Assembly (NCBI GenBank): GCA_020086605.1
Contig: JACBWW010000020.1
Span: forward strand, 12,249,332-12,313,331
Origin: Lanius collurio
Lineage: Eukaryota; Chordata; Aves; Passeriformes; Laniidae
DNA length: 64,000 nucleotides
Direction: 5' to 3'
Below are positions 37,601-49,440 of the stretch, piece by piece. Both the position numbers and the translations under genes were made by a program. The stretch's first letter is position 1. Every line of letters starts with the position of its first letter. The notes under the pieces were generated by a model, which had not been told where the DNA came from, searched no databases, and was given only the letters and a program-made list of their open reading frames with translations.

Positions 37601-40600
37601 CCCTGCAGTTCATCTGCCTCCTCTTTGTGCCCATGCACCTGAAGTTTTGAATCCATAAGCTAATGGTATAGCCCTTTGAAATTCATCTTTCTGGCACTTT
37701 CAGTAAAAGACTGAGTAAATTTTCATTTGGAGGTAGTTCAGTGTCACTCAAAAATAATATTACTTACCCTGGTATTACCACAAAGGTGATTTTCTCAAGC
37801 TTCTATCCTGTATGGCAGCATTTTAATAGTGTGACCTTCCACAATTTAATACCAACTAAAAGATGGAGCCCTATGATAAACAGTCTCAATTCAACCTGTA
37901 CTAAACAAACCCTCTCTATCAGCTTTACATGCCATATCCAGGTAGGGATTAACTGTGCTTTACTGTGGATTCATGAGTTTGTTCCATGGAAAGTCATCCT
38001 GCCTCTCGAAGTATTGCAATGCCTGTCATGCATAAGCCAGCACTAATTCAAAGTGGCTGAGTCAAAGTCCCTTCCAGAGTCCCTGAGCTCCAACAAACAC
38101 AGTGGCCAGCACAGGGCCAATTCAGCCTGGCTGGCACCCAGTTAGGCATATCAAACTCAGCCAAAACTAAGTTCAGCTCTAATGAAAAGCATTCAGTGGT
38201 CTGAGGAGCAAAAGGACTACTAAAGAAAAGTTTTGAGCATCCTGAATTAAATCCTCTCTTTTTCATAGCTGCTCTGATAGGTTCAACTCCATACAAGTTA
38301 CTACTGATTTAAATAAAAACAGTTGCAAAGTACACTTGGTCAAAACCACATGGGAAAGAGAAAGGATCGGTTCAGAGGACAGCTGAAGAGATGACTCATC
38401 TGGATGTTTAAAAACGTGGGCACAAGTGTTTAAAGCAGAGCCTGTAAGGCAGGCCAAGGCAGGCTTTTGCTAGAAGAGGGAGGGATGCTATGGTGTCATG
38501 CCAAAATGCAATCCAGGCTACACAGAGCTGGTTTTGGTACATCCTGCAGCAGACCTGGTGCAAAGGTGAGCTATGCTGAGTATCCTGTTGCATCAGAAGA
38601 ATCAAATGCATTGCAGAAGGATTGCTCAGAATGCCCTGGCTGTTATACAATTACTATATGACCAGCATAGGAGCCTGTCTTCATACAGGTCAATAGTGGA
38701 AGCTCCAATGTTTAACATTTATTGTAGGCACTTCCCCGAAAAAAATATTGAGCTAACGTACGTGTACTGGGCCTGCAAACCTTTGCATCATGGTGCAGCA
38801 GTTAATCTGCTCCTGCTTAGTGCATTTGAAATGATGACAAGTTTATTCCAAACTACAGGGCAAGTTAGTAGCTCAGAATATTTGAAAAACATAAGAGAGG
38901 CACCAAGTAACTCAGATTCCCTGTCTCTTGTACTTGTGAAGGCAGGAAGGGATGCCTGTAGTCTCCTCAGCATTTCCTCCCTGTCCTCACTCATGAGTCT
39001 CAAGTCATCTACTCAAAACACACATTTGGTATAGCAACACAGATGTTTAAACAGATGAAACAATAAACAAGAACTAAAATATTTCTACACTTTGCATACA
39101 ATGATTAAGCAAATTGCTTTTCATAATTTTGTTGAAAAGATCAGAAGAATATGTGAGAAAATAAGAGTGTTAGACACTCAGGTTTAAAGCTCAACATTTC
39201 ACCACTCACACCTCTGCAAGTACAGTTATTGAAAACAGAGATGAAATACAATAACATTCTCTTACACATACCAAGTTACAATGATCTATTTAAATTAACA
39301 TTTAGTTTAGAAGACCATTTACGGCAGATAGAGAAACAGTTTCCTGAACATAGATTTCCAAAGCTTTCTCCTCTCCTAAACCTTCCATTCAAGATCAGTC
39401 AGCTAAGCTCCCCACTTCTCTGGGGCTTGTGAGGCAGAACTTGCTCCTGCCATTATGACAGACACTAATTGGGACTTGTCCATTTTGATCTATAGAGATT
39501 CCTTTGTTTTCTTTTCTGTCTCTTTAAATGATGACATTCCTGGATGCTACACCAATATCAGAAATAACTGGTTAATCTATTGGTCAAGGTTGAAAAGCAG
39601 GTGAAGAACACCTGAAACATTAGCTGTAAAATCTTTCATTGTGATCTGAGAACAGTAATTTTGGCATGAAGTAAGATCTAACAAGCAAATCAAAACTAAT
39701 AACAATTAATGATGCATTCATCATAATCACTTCAATGATGCAATCAATTATCTGAATGCCCTCAAAAGACCTTAAGGAAAACATCTGGAAAAGATAAAAT
39801 GTTTTTTGTAGCAAGAAAATATACACCCTTACAAAAAGAGAAAACCACCCAAATCAACCAACCAAATTGAAAAAACATAGATAAACAAATAAGTAAAGAT
39901 ATGAACAAGAGGGGCTTTTATTTACTGAGAGAAAAATTATGTCAGCAGAACACAAACTGGAGAACTCCTGATATTTAGAAAAAGATCAACAGTATTTCTC
40001 AGGAACCATGCTGCTCAGATGTTACCACACTTCTTTACTCAGTGTACAAATGTGCACACTCTCTACTCAGTGCTGTGTTCTTCCTAAATGCTGCCTTCCC
40101 ACATCTCAGACAAGAATGCCACAGACATTATTCCCCTTGGAGGTACCAGTACTTTTTCATTGCCTTGCCATGATCCCTGCCACAGTTGGTTCCTCCTGAA
40201 TTTCTCCCTCAGTAAAGGCTTCGTGGCTTTATTACCAACAGGATACAATAGATCCAGAATTACAATAACCGCAAAAAAATAGTTTGAACAAACAAATCCA
40301 AAACTGCCCCCCAAAAAAATGTCCAGAAAACACCAACACCCCATTCTTTTTATCCTCTTGTATTGTGTTTTGGTCTACATGTCCTTCTCCATTAACAGAC
40401 CTTGTCTGGAAGGTCAGAATATAATAAAAGATCAGAATATAAACAATTCAAGAAAATGTTCCAATGCTGAGAGTAATCTCTCCACATGCACGAAGCCTAT
40501 GAGATTTTTTTCGTGTGCCCAATATGAGGTAAAATAAATCACAACCTGCACAGGACTCTTGTCTCTAATACAATGAGACATAAGACCTTCAGGGCAGGAG

Positions 40601-42501
40601 TATTTTCTTATTTGTTTCACCACCTCTACCCCCTCCCAAATCAGATAGCACTCAGTTTGAGGGCCCAACAAGCTGAGCACCTCCCTGTGCCCTCCCCCAG
40701 AGAGGGGAAACTAGCAAAGAACTACACACACAAAATGTCATGGATTTCTTTAATCTACAAGTAACCCAAAAAAAGCACCTGCTCCCTTCACAAAGCACTT
40801 TACCAGTGACTCTCACTAAATATTTAGGATAGTCATAAGCTCTATTTGCACTTTTTTCCTTTAAAATTATTAGAATATTATTAATGTGCTTGTTATCAGT
40901 TACTAGTATCTTAAAATGGACTTAATTTGAGGTAATATTCTATCTTTCGTCAGGGCTACTTTTCTCTTGAAAAGTGTGCTTGAATAGGCTTGTTAGTATT
41001 AAAGCTGTCACATTCATCAGCTGGAAACAATACCCGAAGTTTCAATGTTGGTATTACCAAGCCACGATTTTGAGTAGATAAGGATATAAAAAAATTTGCT
41101 CCTTGATTAATTCATAAACAAAGTTGGATAACCAAAGAGAAGTTGACATTAAACAAAGCAACCTTCAGGGAACATCCTGGGCTCTTGCTACTCTACTGGG
41201 AAATATTCTGCATGACTCAAAAAAGCCTTTTTTATCAAGGTAAATATGTCAAGAAGGAGTTATTCAGACATAGCTTGAAAACAACACAGCTTTTAAAAAC
41301 AATCTACTTGAAGTATTGTGAGGGCCTTTCCCCAGAGAAAACAATTCAAAATGTCATAAAAACAACAAATAGAAGTAATCAAGTTGTAAAATGATGGAAG
41401 AACAAACAGCAAAAATAAGACAAGGACAAATACACAGCTCTGTTTAGAAACAAAAATGCCAGTAAAGACTGAGTTCAGAGGACCTATGCTGGCACTTTCC
41501 TACCTATCCTTCTGTCTTGACAATTTCACCACTACCTCTACCACACTTCTGCAGATTTAACCTTTCCTTCTCCCCTTCTCCACACATGACAGGTCTTTCT
41601 TTTCCATGCACCTTACACCTACACCACAGCTGCTGTCATCTGAGTGAGGAGGAAGAGGAGGAAAAACCTGAAAACAGAAACAGTCTAGAATGACAGGGAG
41701 AGGTCTGGAAGCCTTTGGTAAGCAGTGCTGGTGGCAGTGGGAGAGCTGAGGCAAGAAGCAACCATAGCCCCACCCAGTCCTCCCTGGCAGGAACACTAAA
41801 ACTTGTCTAGCCATGCGTCTATTGTCTCATAGGTACCATGGGCTCTTAGACACTCTCTCAACCTGAAAAAGAAGAAAGTCAATTATTTCCAGCAACATCT
41901 TTTAGACTCTAAGCAATGACCTACTTCACCTAATAGCTAAAGCCACATGCTTTATCTGGAGGCTGTAAATTCCTGTCTGAAGTTCAACACCAGCAGCCTC
42001 TTATTGTTACCTTACCAAAAAAATACAACATAGAAGATATTAGCTTTTTTTTTTTTAATTAGAAGATACCATTCCAAATGTTATGTCAACAACTGTTTAT
42101 TGCTGACAACACAACTGTCAAGACTGAATAGCCACAATGTGCAAGCACATGCAAATATTCTTAAATGTGATTCTACATGCAGCAAGTCTGGAAAATCCTA
42201 GCACAAGCATTTGATTCAGTGTGGAGAGTAAAAAAGTTGATTTCACTTCAATATTATTTTGCCCAGTTTTTATAAAATACAATCCAAACAAACATAGGTC
42301 ATGCAAGAACCTTAAATTGAAGCTAACAGCTTTTACTCAAAACTTATGGTAATAGTGAAACCAGATGCACCAGCTTTCCCAAAGTAGTTTTTTGGCTAGT
42401 CAGAGAGGAATGCTTTTTAAATACCTGCTTCTTAAGACTTTTATCTTCTTAATTTTGGATAGTCCTGTTAGGCCAGCTTTGATGTTTGAGATAAGTAATG
42501 G

Positions 42502-43020
42502 AGACACTATGGAATGAGGGCTTTGGTGGATCGATGCTGTGTTTATTCCACAGGTCCCTCGTGGCCACGCTCAGGCAGTGCTCTGCCAGCACCCACACGG
42601 GCACACGGTGTCACCCTGGCAGGTGGTTGTGAACAGCCACTCACACACAGTCTGTGCACCACCTGGGGACAAAGACACGAGAGGGGATCTCTGCTTGCGA
42701 TTCCGACACGTTTAACAGCAACACCCCGAAGGGAACAGAGACAAGAAAGAACCCAGCGCCGAGAGCCCTCGCCGGTTTTATCCCAAGAGCTCCCCAAGGT
42801 GGGCAGAGCATCCAAACCCAATAGTCTGAGGGCTGGGGGACAGGCAAGGTTAAGTGACATAACAGGGGCCAATGGGAAAAGGGGTGGGAGGAGGGAGAGG
42901 ACCAATGATCAGCAGAATCAAGACCAAAGGGAGAACTTTCTAGCACAGTGTTGCAGGGAGAGATCACTTTTTGGGTAACTTGCGGGGTGTAAAGTGTACT
43001 TAGCTACTGCAACAAGACAC
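42502..43020 (-). mobile_element. Solo LTR on the minus strand, perfect 6-bp target duplication
   Basis: The LTR occupies 42508-43014 (507 bp) and is flanked by the perfect 6-bp repeat AGACAC at 42502-42507 and 43015-43020. On its own strand it starts TGTTGCAGTAGC and ends CATTCCATA, where the usual terminal CA has become TA by a single transition. Promoter parts are in order on the minus strand: CCAAT-type boxes (ATTGG), a TATA-like GGGATAAAACC at about 42776-42786, and AATAAA at 42542-42547 about 35 bp from the 3' end. The order, short U5 and 6-bp duplication fit a class II (ERVK/alpharetrovirus-like) LTR. Open frames of 100-154 codons across it are GC by-products. No internal viral sequence remains. 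Confidence 0.82.
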
Positions 43021-44550
43021 AATGTATATAAAGCAAAGACACTGATGTATTGGTAATTGCTTTCATCAGTCAAATGCTGATAAAATTTTTGAAGCAAACC
43101 CCTCAATAATGATAATTTTAACATTTCAAGAGAGTATGCGATGCACTTCCCTAGATTTAAAACTGTGATAGGATTATTGTTGAGGAAAATCTCTACAAAG
43201 GTAACTGCATTAGAGAACACTTTATGCAGAGATTGAAAACTAATTTATTGGAACCAAGATAATGCAATATGCCCCATTACATTCTCAGAGAATGAACAGG
43301 AATCCAGCAACTTGGAGTAGAATCAGCATCAAAAGGGCTGTGAATTTCAAAGCTACCCAAAGATCACAAGTCTGTGCAGCAGTTTATTGCACCTTTTTGA
43401 AAAGCTAAGACTTTGGATTTGGCTAGAAAGGAGTGTGGGAGCCTTTTTAATACAAGGCTCCTCCAACTCATCCTCACAAATAAAAGGATCATTAGGATTA
43501 CAAAGAAAAATCTGATTTTTAAGTTGCAGAACAAATCTTACTTCTACAATAGCTATGGTGTATGGTATGTAGGTATGAGACAGCTTTCTTTCACCATCTC
43601 TTCTGCAGTTCAGATTTAGACTTATAAGAATGGTTTTCAGGGGTAATTTTTTTTCCTTTTTAGTTCTTGCCTTCTTCCTTTCAGACATCACATTCTAGGA
43701 ACAGTTTTTTCATCGCAAATTTGATCTGTCCAAATGCGACCTTTTCTACCGTAACAATTCTTCTCCTCTTTATCTTTTCTAATGCATTTAACAACTCCAC
43801 TTTCTGTCTCTCAGGATCTCCCATAAAAACAAACAAATAAAAACTTGCTTGTAACAAACATCATATAAAAGGAATTCTTATGGGTTTCCACCATTATCAA
43901 TATAATGATAGAAAATATGTCAGTTGGTACTGAAGCTCCTTAAGTCCTTATAAGATATATTCTGGAATTTTGAAAGGTTTACACTGGGAAACTAGTTATC
44001 ATTAATTTAGCAAGTCAAAAAGATCAGGTCATATAGAAATTTTGTCATTCTTCTGATGAAAAATAATGCAAAAATTCATGCTCCTAATTCAAAAGTATCT
44101 AGCTGTCATTTCTTCTTCACTGTAGTTTTAACTGTGAAGAAACTGTTCCTTCTTCATCAGGACTTATGCGAGTATCTGGCACCCACCCACAAATATAGAT
44201 CAGTAACAGCTATTGAAAACAAAATCCTTGTTATTATAGAGATTTCCAAGAATTTCAGCTTGCAGTAGAAACAAATGAGTGTATATGATTGCTAATATAT
44301 TATAGAAAGTAAGATATGAGCCTTTGTTTCACTAGTCACTAGGGGTTTTTCCCGTTTATTTTTTCCCAATTACTAGCTTCTAAATGAAATTACCAGTTTA
44401 TGATAACACAGGCTCTTAACAAGTTACCCTCTTCTCTACCTCTTTCTCTTCTCTAGGATTTCTTTCAAAAATAATGTTTGTTTTCTCTATAAGCTAATTT
44501 CTTTTTTTAAACAGCATGGTTTTCCCTTCCAATTATTAAATTGGGGCTTT
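43021..44550. other. Unique AT-rich non-coding DNA
   Basis: No gene or repeat is recognised. A 112-codon minus-strand frame near 43353-43691 and its plus-strand partner are lysine- and leucine-rich chance frames. Confidence 0.6.
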
Positions 44551-44558
44551 GGGGGTAT

Positions 44559-45754
44559 GCCAGTGTCCTGGGTTGCAATGTGAAATGTACCCAAAAGTCT
44601 GTATTCTGTCACCATCTTCATAAACTGTTAAAACTGGTGGGACAGTGTTCCCCACCTCCCTCATGACTCATCCCTGATAAGCTCATGAGTCTATCTTCTG
44701 TTAATGGGCCAGCTGTTGACACCAGGTGGGGCAGAGTCCTTTATCTCTCCTATACTATCTCCTGCTAATGGGCCATCACCGCATGACTGATAAGACTATA
44801 TCACCCATTGTGAGATGCTCCGCCCAGAGGGAGGAACCAAGCCTTCCAGCCTGGATATAAGGGGAGATTTTGAACACCACAGGCAGCCTTTCCACTGGAT
44901 TCTCAGAGGAAGACCAGACCCTTCTACATCACCACTGGACCTTCAGAGGCAGACGAGACCTTCTCTACAGAGCCACTGCTTCAACGGAACTCGAGACTTG
45001 GTGTGGAGACGGGAGAGACTCTCTCGTCAGCACTGCGGGTTTTCCTGCCGTTTTTTCCTCTCTGCTGGAAGAACCCCGGGATCCAGAGCCTGTCCTTTCC
45101 CTGCCTCGCTGAGAGCTCAGCTCAGATTCGGCTGCCTCAGCCTTCGCTGCTCTGCAGCCCTGCCCGTCCTGCCTGCCGAGACCTCCGGGGATCCCTACCA
45201 CAGCTCCGCAGCTCGATACATCTCGCCTGCCACCCGGAAGTTGTGCTCCTACTGCTGCTCCGGCCTGCCTGGCCAGGAGAGCCCAGACAGACCAAAGGAT
45301 CAGCTGCCCAGGGAGGTTCGTGAAGCTTTTCTTCCATCCCTTTTTCCCGAGATCTAATCCGCCCTTGCTCCATGCTCCCCGAGCTCGCTCCGGAGCGCCC
45401 CCTGCAGCCGCGGGAGAACCATCGCACCTGCCCTGCTCACCAGGAGCCGCCAGCGCCCCCTGCCGGCTGTGACTGGAACTGCACCAGAGGGGAAAGGGCC
45501 TGACAGCCGAGAGAGGCTGCACTGGGTTTGTGGTTCTGTTTGTTGTCACCACTATAGTTATTGTTGTTTGTTTGCCTGTTTATACATCTGTATTTTAGTA
45601 AAGAACTGTTATTCCTATTCCTTATATCTTTGCCTGAAAGCCCCTTAATTCCAAATTTATAATAATTCAGAAAGAAGGGGGTTGCATCCTTCACCTCAAG
45701 GGAGGCTCCTGTCTTCCTTAGCAGACATCTGTCTTTTCAAACCAAGACAGCCAG
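44559..45754 (+). mobile_element. Nested ERVL-like solo LTR with perfect 5-bp target duplication
   Basis: The LTR spans 44564-45749 (1186 bp), from TGTCCTGGGTTGC to CAAACCAAGACA. These ends are near-perfect inverted repeats (10 of 12 match). It is flanked by GCCAG at 44559-44563 and 45750-45754. The 5-bp duplication and the TGTCCTGG/CCAAGACA ends fit ERVL-type elements abundant in songbirds. A TATA box (GGATATAAGGGG) lies at about 44853-44864 and a weak poly(A) signal AGTAAA at about 45597-45602, giving plus orientation. The central 450 bp are GC-rich and produce open frames of 180 codons (plus, 44815-45357) and 195 codons (minus, 44965-45552). These are opposite-strand overlaps inside a regulatory repeat and are not taken as genes. 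Confidence 0.9.
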
Positions 45755-46085
45755 TTTGAACAAATTTGGAGGAAAATATCCTCTGATAGAAGGCAGGTTA
45801 CAGCCACCTCTCCCTCACCAGGTTTGGGAAAAAAGAAATTTTCCTTGGAGGAAAGTGAAAGATATAAAAACTATTTCTTTAACAAACACACAGGAAGAGG
45901 ATAATAATGCCAAATAATAAAACCTCTTGCTGCGGCGAGAAACCTGGGAACATTTCAGAGTCCTTTTGTAGATGTGATCTCTCTCTTCCTCCTCAGAGCT
46001 GGGTTGGTGTGGGCCCACCTCTGGGGCCTTGATGGAAAAATTGTCCCAATGTGTTCTGATGTTGAAACAGTCCAGAAGAGAAGGG

Positions 46086-46105
46086 AAAAAAAAAAAAAAA
46101 AAAAA
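46086..46105. repeat. Poly(A) run inside the older LTR
   Basis: About 20 consecutive A residues lie within the 45750-46393 LTR segment. It is probably an expanded purine tract of the LTR itself. Confidence 0.85.
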
Positions 46106-46398
46106 TCGAAGTTCCAGGAAAAAACAGAGTTCGACTCTCTCTCCCACCAGAGAAAAGGAGCTGAAAACTGGCTGAAAAGCAAGCAAGGTGCTCCCTCCGC
46201 TCCTCTCGCCACAGAGTGGAGGCAGAGGAGTGTGTGTCTGTGTCCTTGAAACAATTGCTTTGAAGACTTCACTCTTTTTTTTTTTTTTCCTCTCTCCCCC
46301 TCTCACAGTTTAAAGGCAAAGAAAGGTACAAAATTAATTTCTGGGCACAGAGCAATGATGGGGGGATACATATCACAAAGTCACCCCAACACAGGGGG

Positions 46399-47899
46399 CA
46401 TCTAATTAAATGTTCTTTAACTGCTCCCAATTAATATAATTCTATTTAAGTTTAAATTGTCTTCCACTTGAATGGGCTTATGATTGCTTTCTAATTGCTA
46501 AGTTAGTCTTTTCAAAACACCAAGTAGATATCCATCAGTGATATGAACTATAGTGTATGTTTAACTCAAGTTAAATCATCACCTTCATAACTTAGGTTTT
46601 CCATTTCTCATAGATTCTATAGAATGAATTAATTTTCTAATTTGCCTCAGCCTTTTCCTGCAGAAATCAGCATGCACACTGCATTGTACTACATTTTTTT
46701 AAATACTGATTAATGACAACTAATGTAAATAAACACAGGGAGCATTATTTTTCCATTTATTTTAAATACTCATTAAATATGGTTGGATACCCATATCATC
46801 TTGTTAAGAAAAAAGGGAGAAATTACAGTTGTTGCCAGTTTGTTTTCCAGCTACTTTAGGAGGTGAAAGAGTATTTAATAAGATATTATGACACAGGAAA
46901 ACCATAATTTTAAAGCCATTCAATCCCTGTTCTAATATTTTCATTTCAGAATAGATGCTGCCTCTTCAGATCCTGACTTTATTAACACATGTGTAAGTGA
47001 ATTTGAAATTGAATGACAAAAAAATCACAGCATACATTTTTATCTGCATGCAAATGAACACTGTAACTGGAGTTCTTACTGCCTGGAATGACTTTGATTC
47101 CTTTTTTTTTTTTCTTCTTTTTCTGTAGAAGAGGGGTGCATTTGAAGCTCTCTTTAGAATCAGGAACAAAAAAATCATCCTGTACTTTTCAGAGTTTTCA
47201 CAACCTAATTTTTTTCTTTACGTCCATGACCAAATTCTGATGGAGAGGTAGGAAAAGTTAATGCAGGAGGTTTTTTTCAACCCTCCTCCAGTTACAGAGT
47301 CTAAAGTTCAAATTTATTAGTACACGCTTACCAAAAATTCTTCATACTGAAATAATTCATAATTTGGGCTAGTATTAGAATCAGACATACTTCAAAGGAA
47401 TAGAAGATTAGTTCAGATAAGCACACAAAATCCGAAAGCTCAAGTAGACATATTAGTGCTGGAAAATCCTCAAATATGCTGCCTGACACTAAAAAAAAGT
47501 GTGACAGCAATACTGAAATGCCTTAGAAGGATGAGCCAGCATTCTCATAAGAGAGAGCAGACTGTGACAAAACTCTAATAGACAGGAAATCTCAAGAAGA
47601 AAAAAATAAAGGGGGAGTTTAAAAAAGAAAATGCAAAGCTGAAATGCAAGTCAACCTAAACTGAGCTCAATATGGCTATGGTTAACTTCCTTTCAATGCC
47701 ACAGGTAACTCAGGTATTTAATTCTGCAATGCACCCACTGACTTATTTTGTATCATTATTTTAGCTGTCCATTAGTAATAAACTTAGTCAACAGCTGAGC
47801 TTCTACCTGGCAGCAGTTTTCAAGGAGCATTGGGACCCAATCGAGCATGAAGGAGGGTATCTGTTTATGTATATTGAAAAACAGACAAGTTCAAGATAT
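46399..47899. other. Unique AT-rich non-coding DNA
   Basis: No gene or repeat is recognised. The 46430-46760 part has ATTA/TAAT-rich, repeat-free sequence (for example TTCTAATTGCTAAGTTAG at about 46489) and could hide a conserved non-coding element. That is a guess from texture only. Confidence 0.55.
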
Positions 47900-48223
47900 G
47901 GCCCTACTGGAGAAAGTACAGCACAAGGTCACTAAAATGATGAAGAGACTGTGAGGAAGCTGTGACTGTTTTGCATGGAGCAAAGAAGGTTTGGTGGAGT
48001 CTTATCAATGTATATAAATACCTGAAGGGAGAGTACAAAAAGAACAGAGACAGACTTGTTATAATGATGACCAGTGACAGGACCAGAGGCAATGCACACA
48101 AACTTAAACACAGGAGGTTCTCTCTGAACACCAGAAGCATTTTCTCACTGTGAAAGCAACTGAGCACTGGAACAGGTTGCTCACTAGATTTTGGAGTTAT
48201 TCATCCTTGAAGATACTCAAAAG

Positions 48224-48951
48224 CCATCTATAGCAGGGCATCTTGCCCAAAAAAAGCTTATCTGTTCATTTTTAGCTGGTGAAATAACTCGGGGCATCTT
48301 GCCCCTCACAGGAGCTTATCTGTTGCTCACTGACTGATAAAATAACTCAATCAGCATAGCTTGTCTTTTAGGGAGTTAATCTGGTGCCATGGGAGCACCA
48401 CTCCCAGCTGATAATAAACATCTTGCTGTGGAAGTGACATCTGGAAAGATAAGCAGGAATTTCTGACTGACAGACACAAACTACACCAAACTTTCAAAAA
48501 GCTGAAATCCTCTGCACATTCCTTGAAAAAAGTATGGGGCTTTCTTCCCAAAGCTGGGAAACCTACTTTGTCATTATTCCTCTAGAGGCTGACTGAAAGG
48601 ACTTTGTGTTCACTGTTGTCATTTTGGTGGCAAGTTACACTGACTCCCAATCTGTAATATTTTTTGCTGGCTTAAATATAGGTACGTTGATATCGTGCAG
48701 TTTTATGTAATCTAGTAGTTCTTCTTTTTGGTTTATATCATGTAGTAAGTAACTCTGTTTGAGGCCTCTTTTCTATTATCTCCTGACTATACAATAAATA
48801 ACTCATTTTATAATAGACCTGATATATCATCCTTAAAACTTGTGGGCCAAAACAAATTTAGGTGCAGGCCACCTAAATTTAAGCTGCTGCCAAAAATCTG
48901 AGACTAAGGCAGGGCTTGCCTGAAGCCTCCACTCAATCCATAACACCATCT
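48224..48951. mobile_element. 716-bp insertion in CR1, probable solo LTR of unrecognised family
   Basis: The inserted DNA spans about 48230-48945 and is flanked by CCATCT at 48224-48229 and 48946-48951. The right end is CA (CCATAACA); the left end reads ATAGCAGG, so the canonical TG start is mutated or lies one or two bases in. An AATAAA at 48793-48798, followed by about 147 bp, fits a plus-strand LTR with R/U5. The first 120 bp are a diverged tandem duplication of a 56-bp unit that begins GGGCATCTTGCCC. The 6-bp duplication and absence of coding sequence support a solo LTR. It could also be a non-autonomous element of another kind. Confidence 0.6.
48236..48348. repeat. Two-unit 56-57-bp tandem duplication inside the insert
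   Basis: Unit 1 is 48236-48291 and unit 2 is 48292-48348. Both start with GGGCATCTTGCCC, contain AGCTTATCTGTT or a close variant, and end with AAATAACTC. Differences between the units show that the duplication is old. GGGCATCTTGCCC is itself nearly palindromic. It is likely a duplicated U3 promoter/enhancer segment. Confidence 0.75.
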
Positions 48952-49120
48952 GAACTTGGGCCTGGACTACCAGCTCTAGGTGACACCATCTGAGCAGGGG
49001 AGGGTAGGACAGAATGACCTCCAGATGTCCCTTCCAACCCTCAACCATTCTATGGTTCTTTAATATCATCTTATTCCAGAACAGGGAGTAAGATAGATAA
49101 GAAGGAAGATTAGGAACATA

Positions 49121-49440
49121 AGTGGTGTGTTGTAGTGAGAGGAATCCTTACAACATATATAAGACAGCAATGAACTTGGAAGGAAAGATGAAGCGATATT
49201 TTTGAAGATGTTCAGGGATTATTTTATTCCTCCAGCCCCATGGCTGGAGTTCCCAGGCCAACCCAGTCATCGCACCCTGCTCTCTCCTTTCGGCCCCCAG
49301 GCACCCAAACCACCCAATTAGGAACAGGTATGGGGCACAAGTGACATGGGACCAGGGACAGGGACAGACCCGTACCCTGCAGGGTCCCTCCCCCCAGGAA
49401 TTCAGGGGAAGGCATCTCCACAGTGGTGGAACACAAGTAA
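49121..49440 (-). mobile_element. Possible short solo LTR on the minus strand
   Basis: A GC-richer block in AT-rich flanks could be an LTR of about 310 bp at 49126-49435. The plus-strand ends are TGTGTTGTAG and GGAACACA, which share an inverted TGTGTT. On the minus strand AATAAA lies at 49223-49228, about 97 bp from the 3' end, a normal U5 length. The flanks AGTGG and AGTAA agree at only three of five positions. No family is recognised, so it remains a candidate. Open frames of about 100 codons here are GC by-products. Confidence 0.4.

Larger units (their letters stand above)
32361..42501. other. Ten-kilobase unique non-coding stretch
   Basis: No gene, RNA gene or transposon is recognised. 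Simple sequence is limited to A-runs at 33463-33492, (CA)n at about 34589-34601 and (CAA)n at about 37461-37473. The longest frame (153 codons, plus strand, 38573-39034) has no domain and sits in sequence with no codon bias visible by eye. The stretch fits intron or intergenic desert. Confidence 0.6.
44551..46398 (-). mobile_element. Older LTR (split), host of a nested LTR
   Basis: The outer element consists of 44556-44563 and 45750-46393, interrupted by the LTR at 44564-45749. Its ends on its own strand are TGTGTTGGGGTGAC (from 46393) and CAAACTGGCATA (to 44556, terminal CA changed to TA). They form a good inverted repeat. The flanks are GGGGG on both sides (44551-44555 and 46394-46398), a 5-bp but low-complexity target duplication. 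The body holds A-run and T-run tracts (46086-46105 and 46275-46288). The reading direction is inferred from resemblance to a songbird LTR type I recall and is tentative. The uninterrupted length would be about 647 bp. Confidence 0.7.
47900..49063 (+). mobile_element. CR1 LINE 3' fragment split by an insertion
   Basis: CR1 sequence occupies about 47900-48229 and resumes at 48946-49063. The first part translates in pieces to LLEKVQHKVTKM and shows the CR1 stretches CCAGTGACAGGACCAGAGGC and GCACTGGAACAGGTTGC. It ends at AAAGCCATCT. The second part restarts with CCATCTGAACTTGGGCCTGG and runs through CTCTAGGTGACACCATCTGA and CTTCCAACCCTCAACCATTC to a CR1 end. A 716-bp element separates them. CCATCT is repeated on both sides, as expected for a target duplication. 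Confidence 0.88.

Noticed and set aside
38573..39034. 153-codon plus-strand frame, one of the longest outside repeats
   Set aside because: In 64 kb read in six frames at this base composition, about one frame of this length is expected by chance. The translation has no recognisable motif, and a shadow frame runs on the other strand.
42514..42978. 154-codon plus-strand and 100-120-codon minus-strand frames
   Set aside because: They fall inside the minus-strand solo LTR and reflect its GC content. The plus-strand frame is antisense to the LTR.
44815..45552. Overlapping 180-codon (plus) and 195-codon (minus) open frames
   Set aside because: Both lie in the GC-rich middle of a solo LTR with a clear target duplication. 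GC-rich DNA has few stop codons, the frames overlap on opposite strands, and neither translation shows a domain.
45815..46306. 163-codon minus-strand frame
   Set aside because: It is inside the older LTR, is driven by the poly(A)/poly(T) tracts (runs of K and F), and has no domain.
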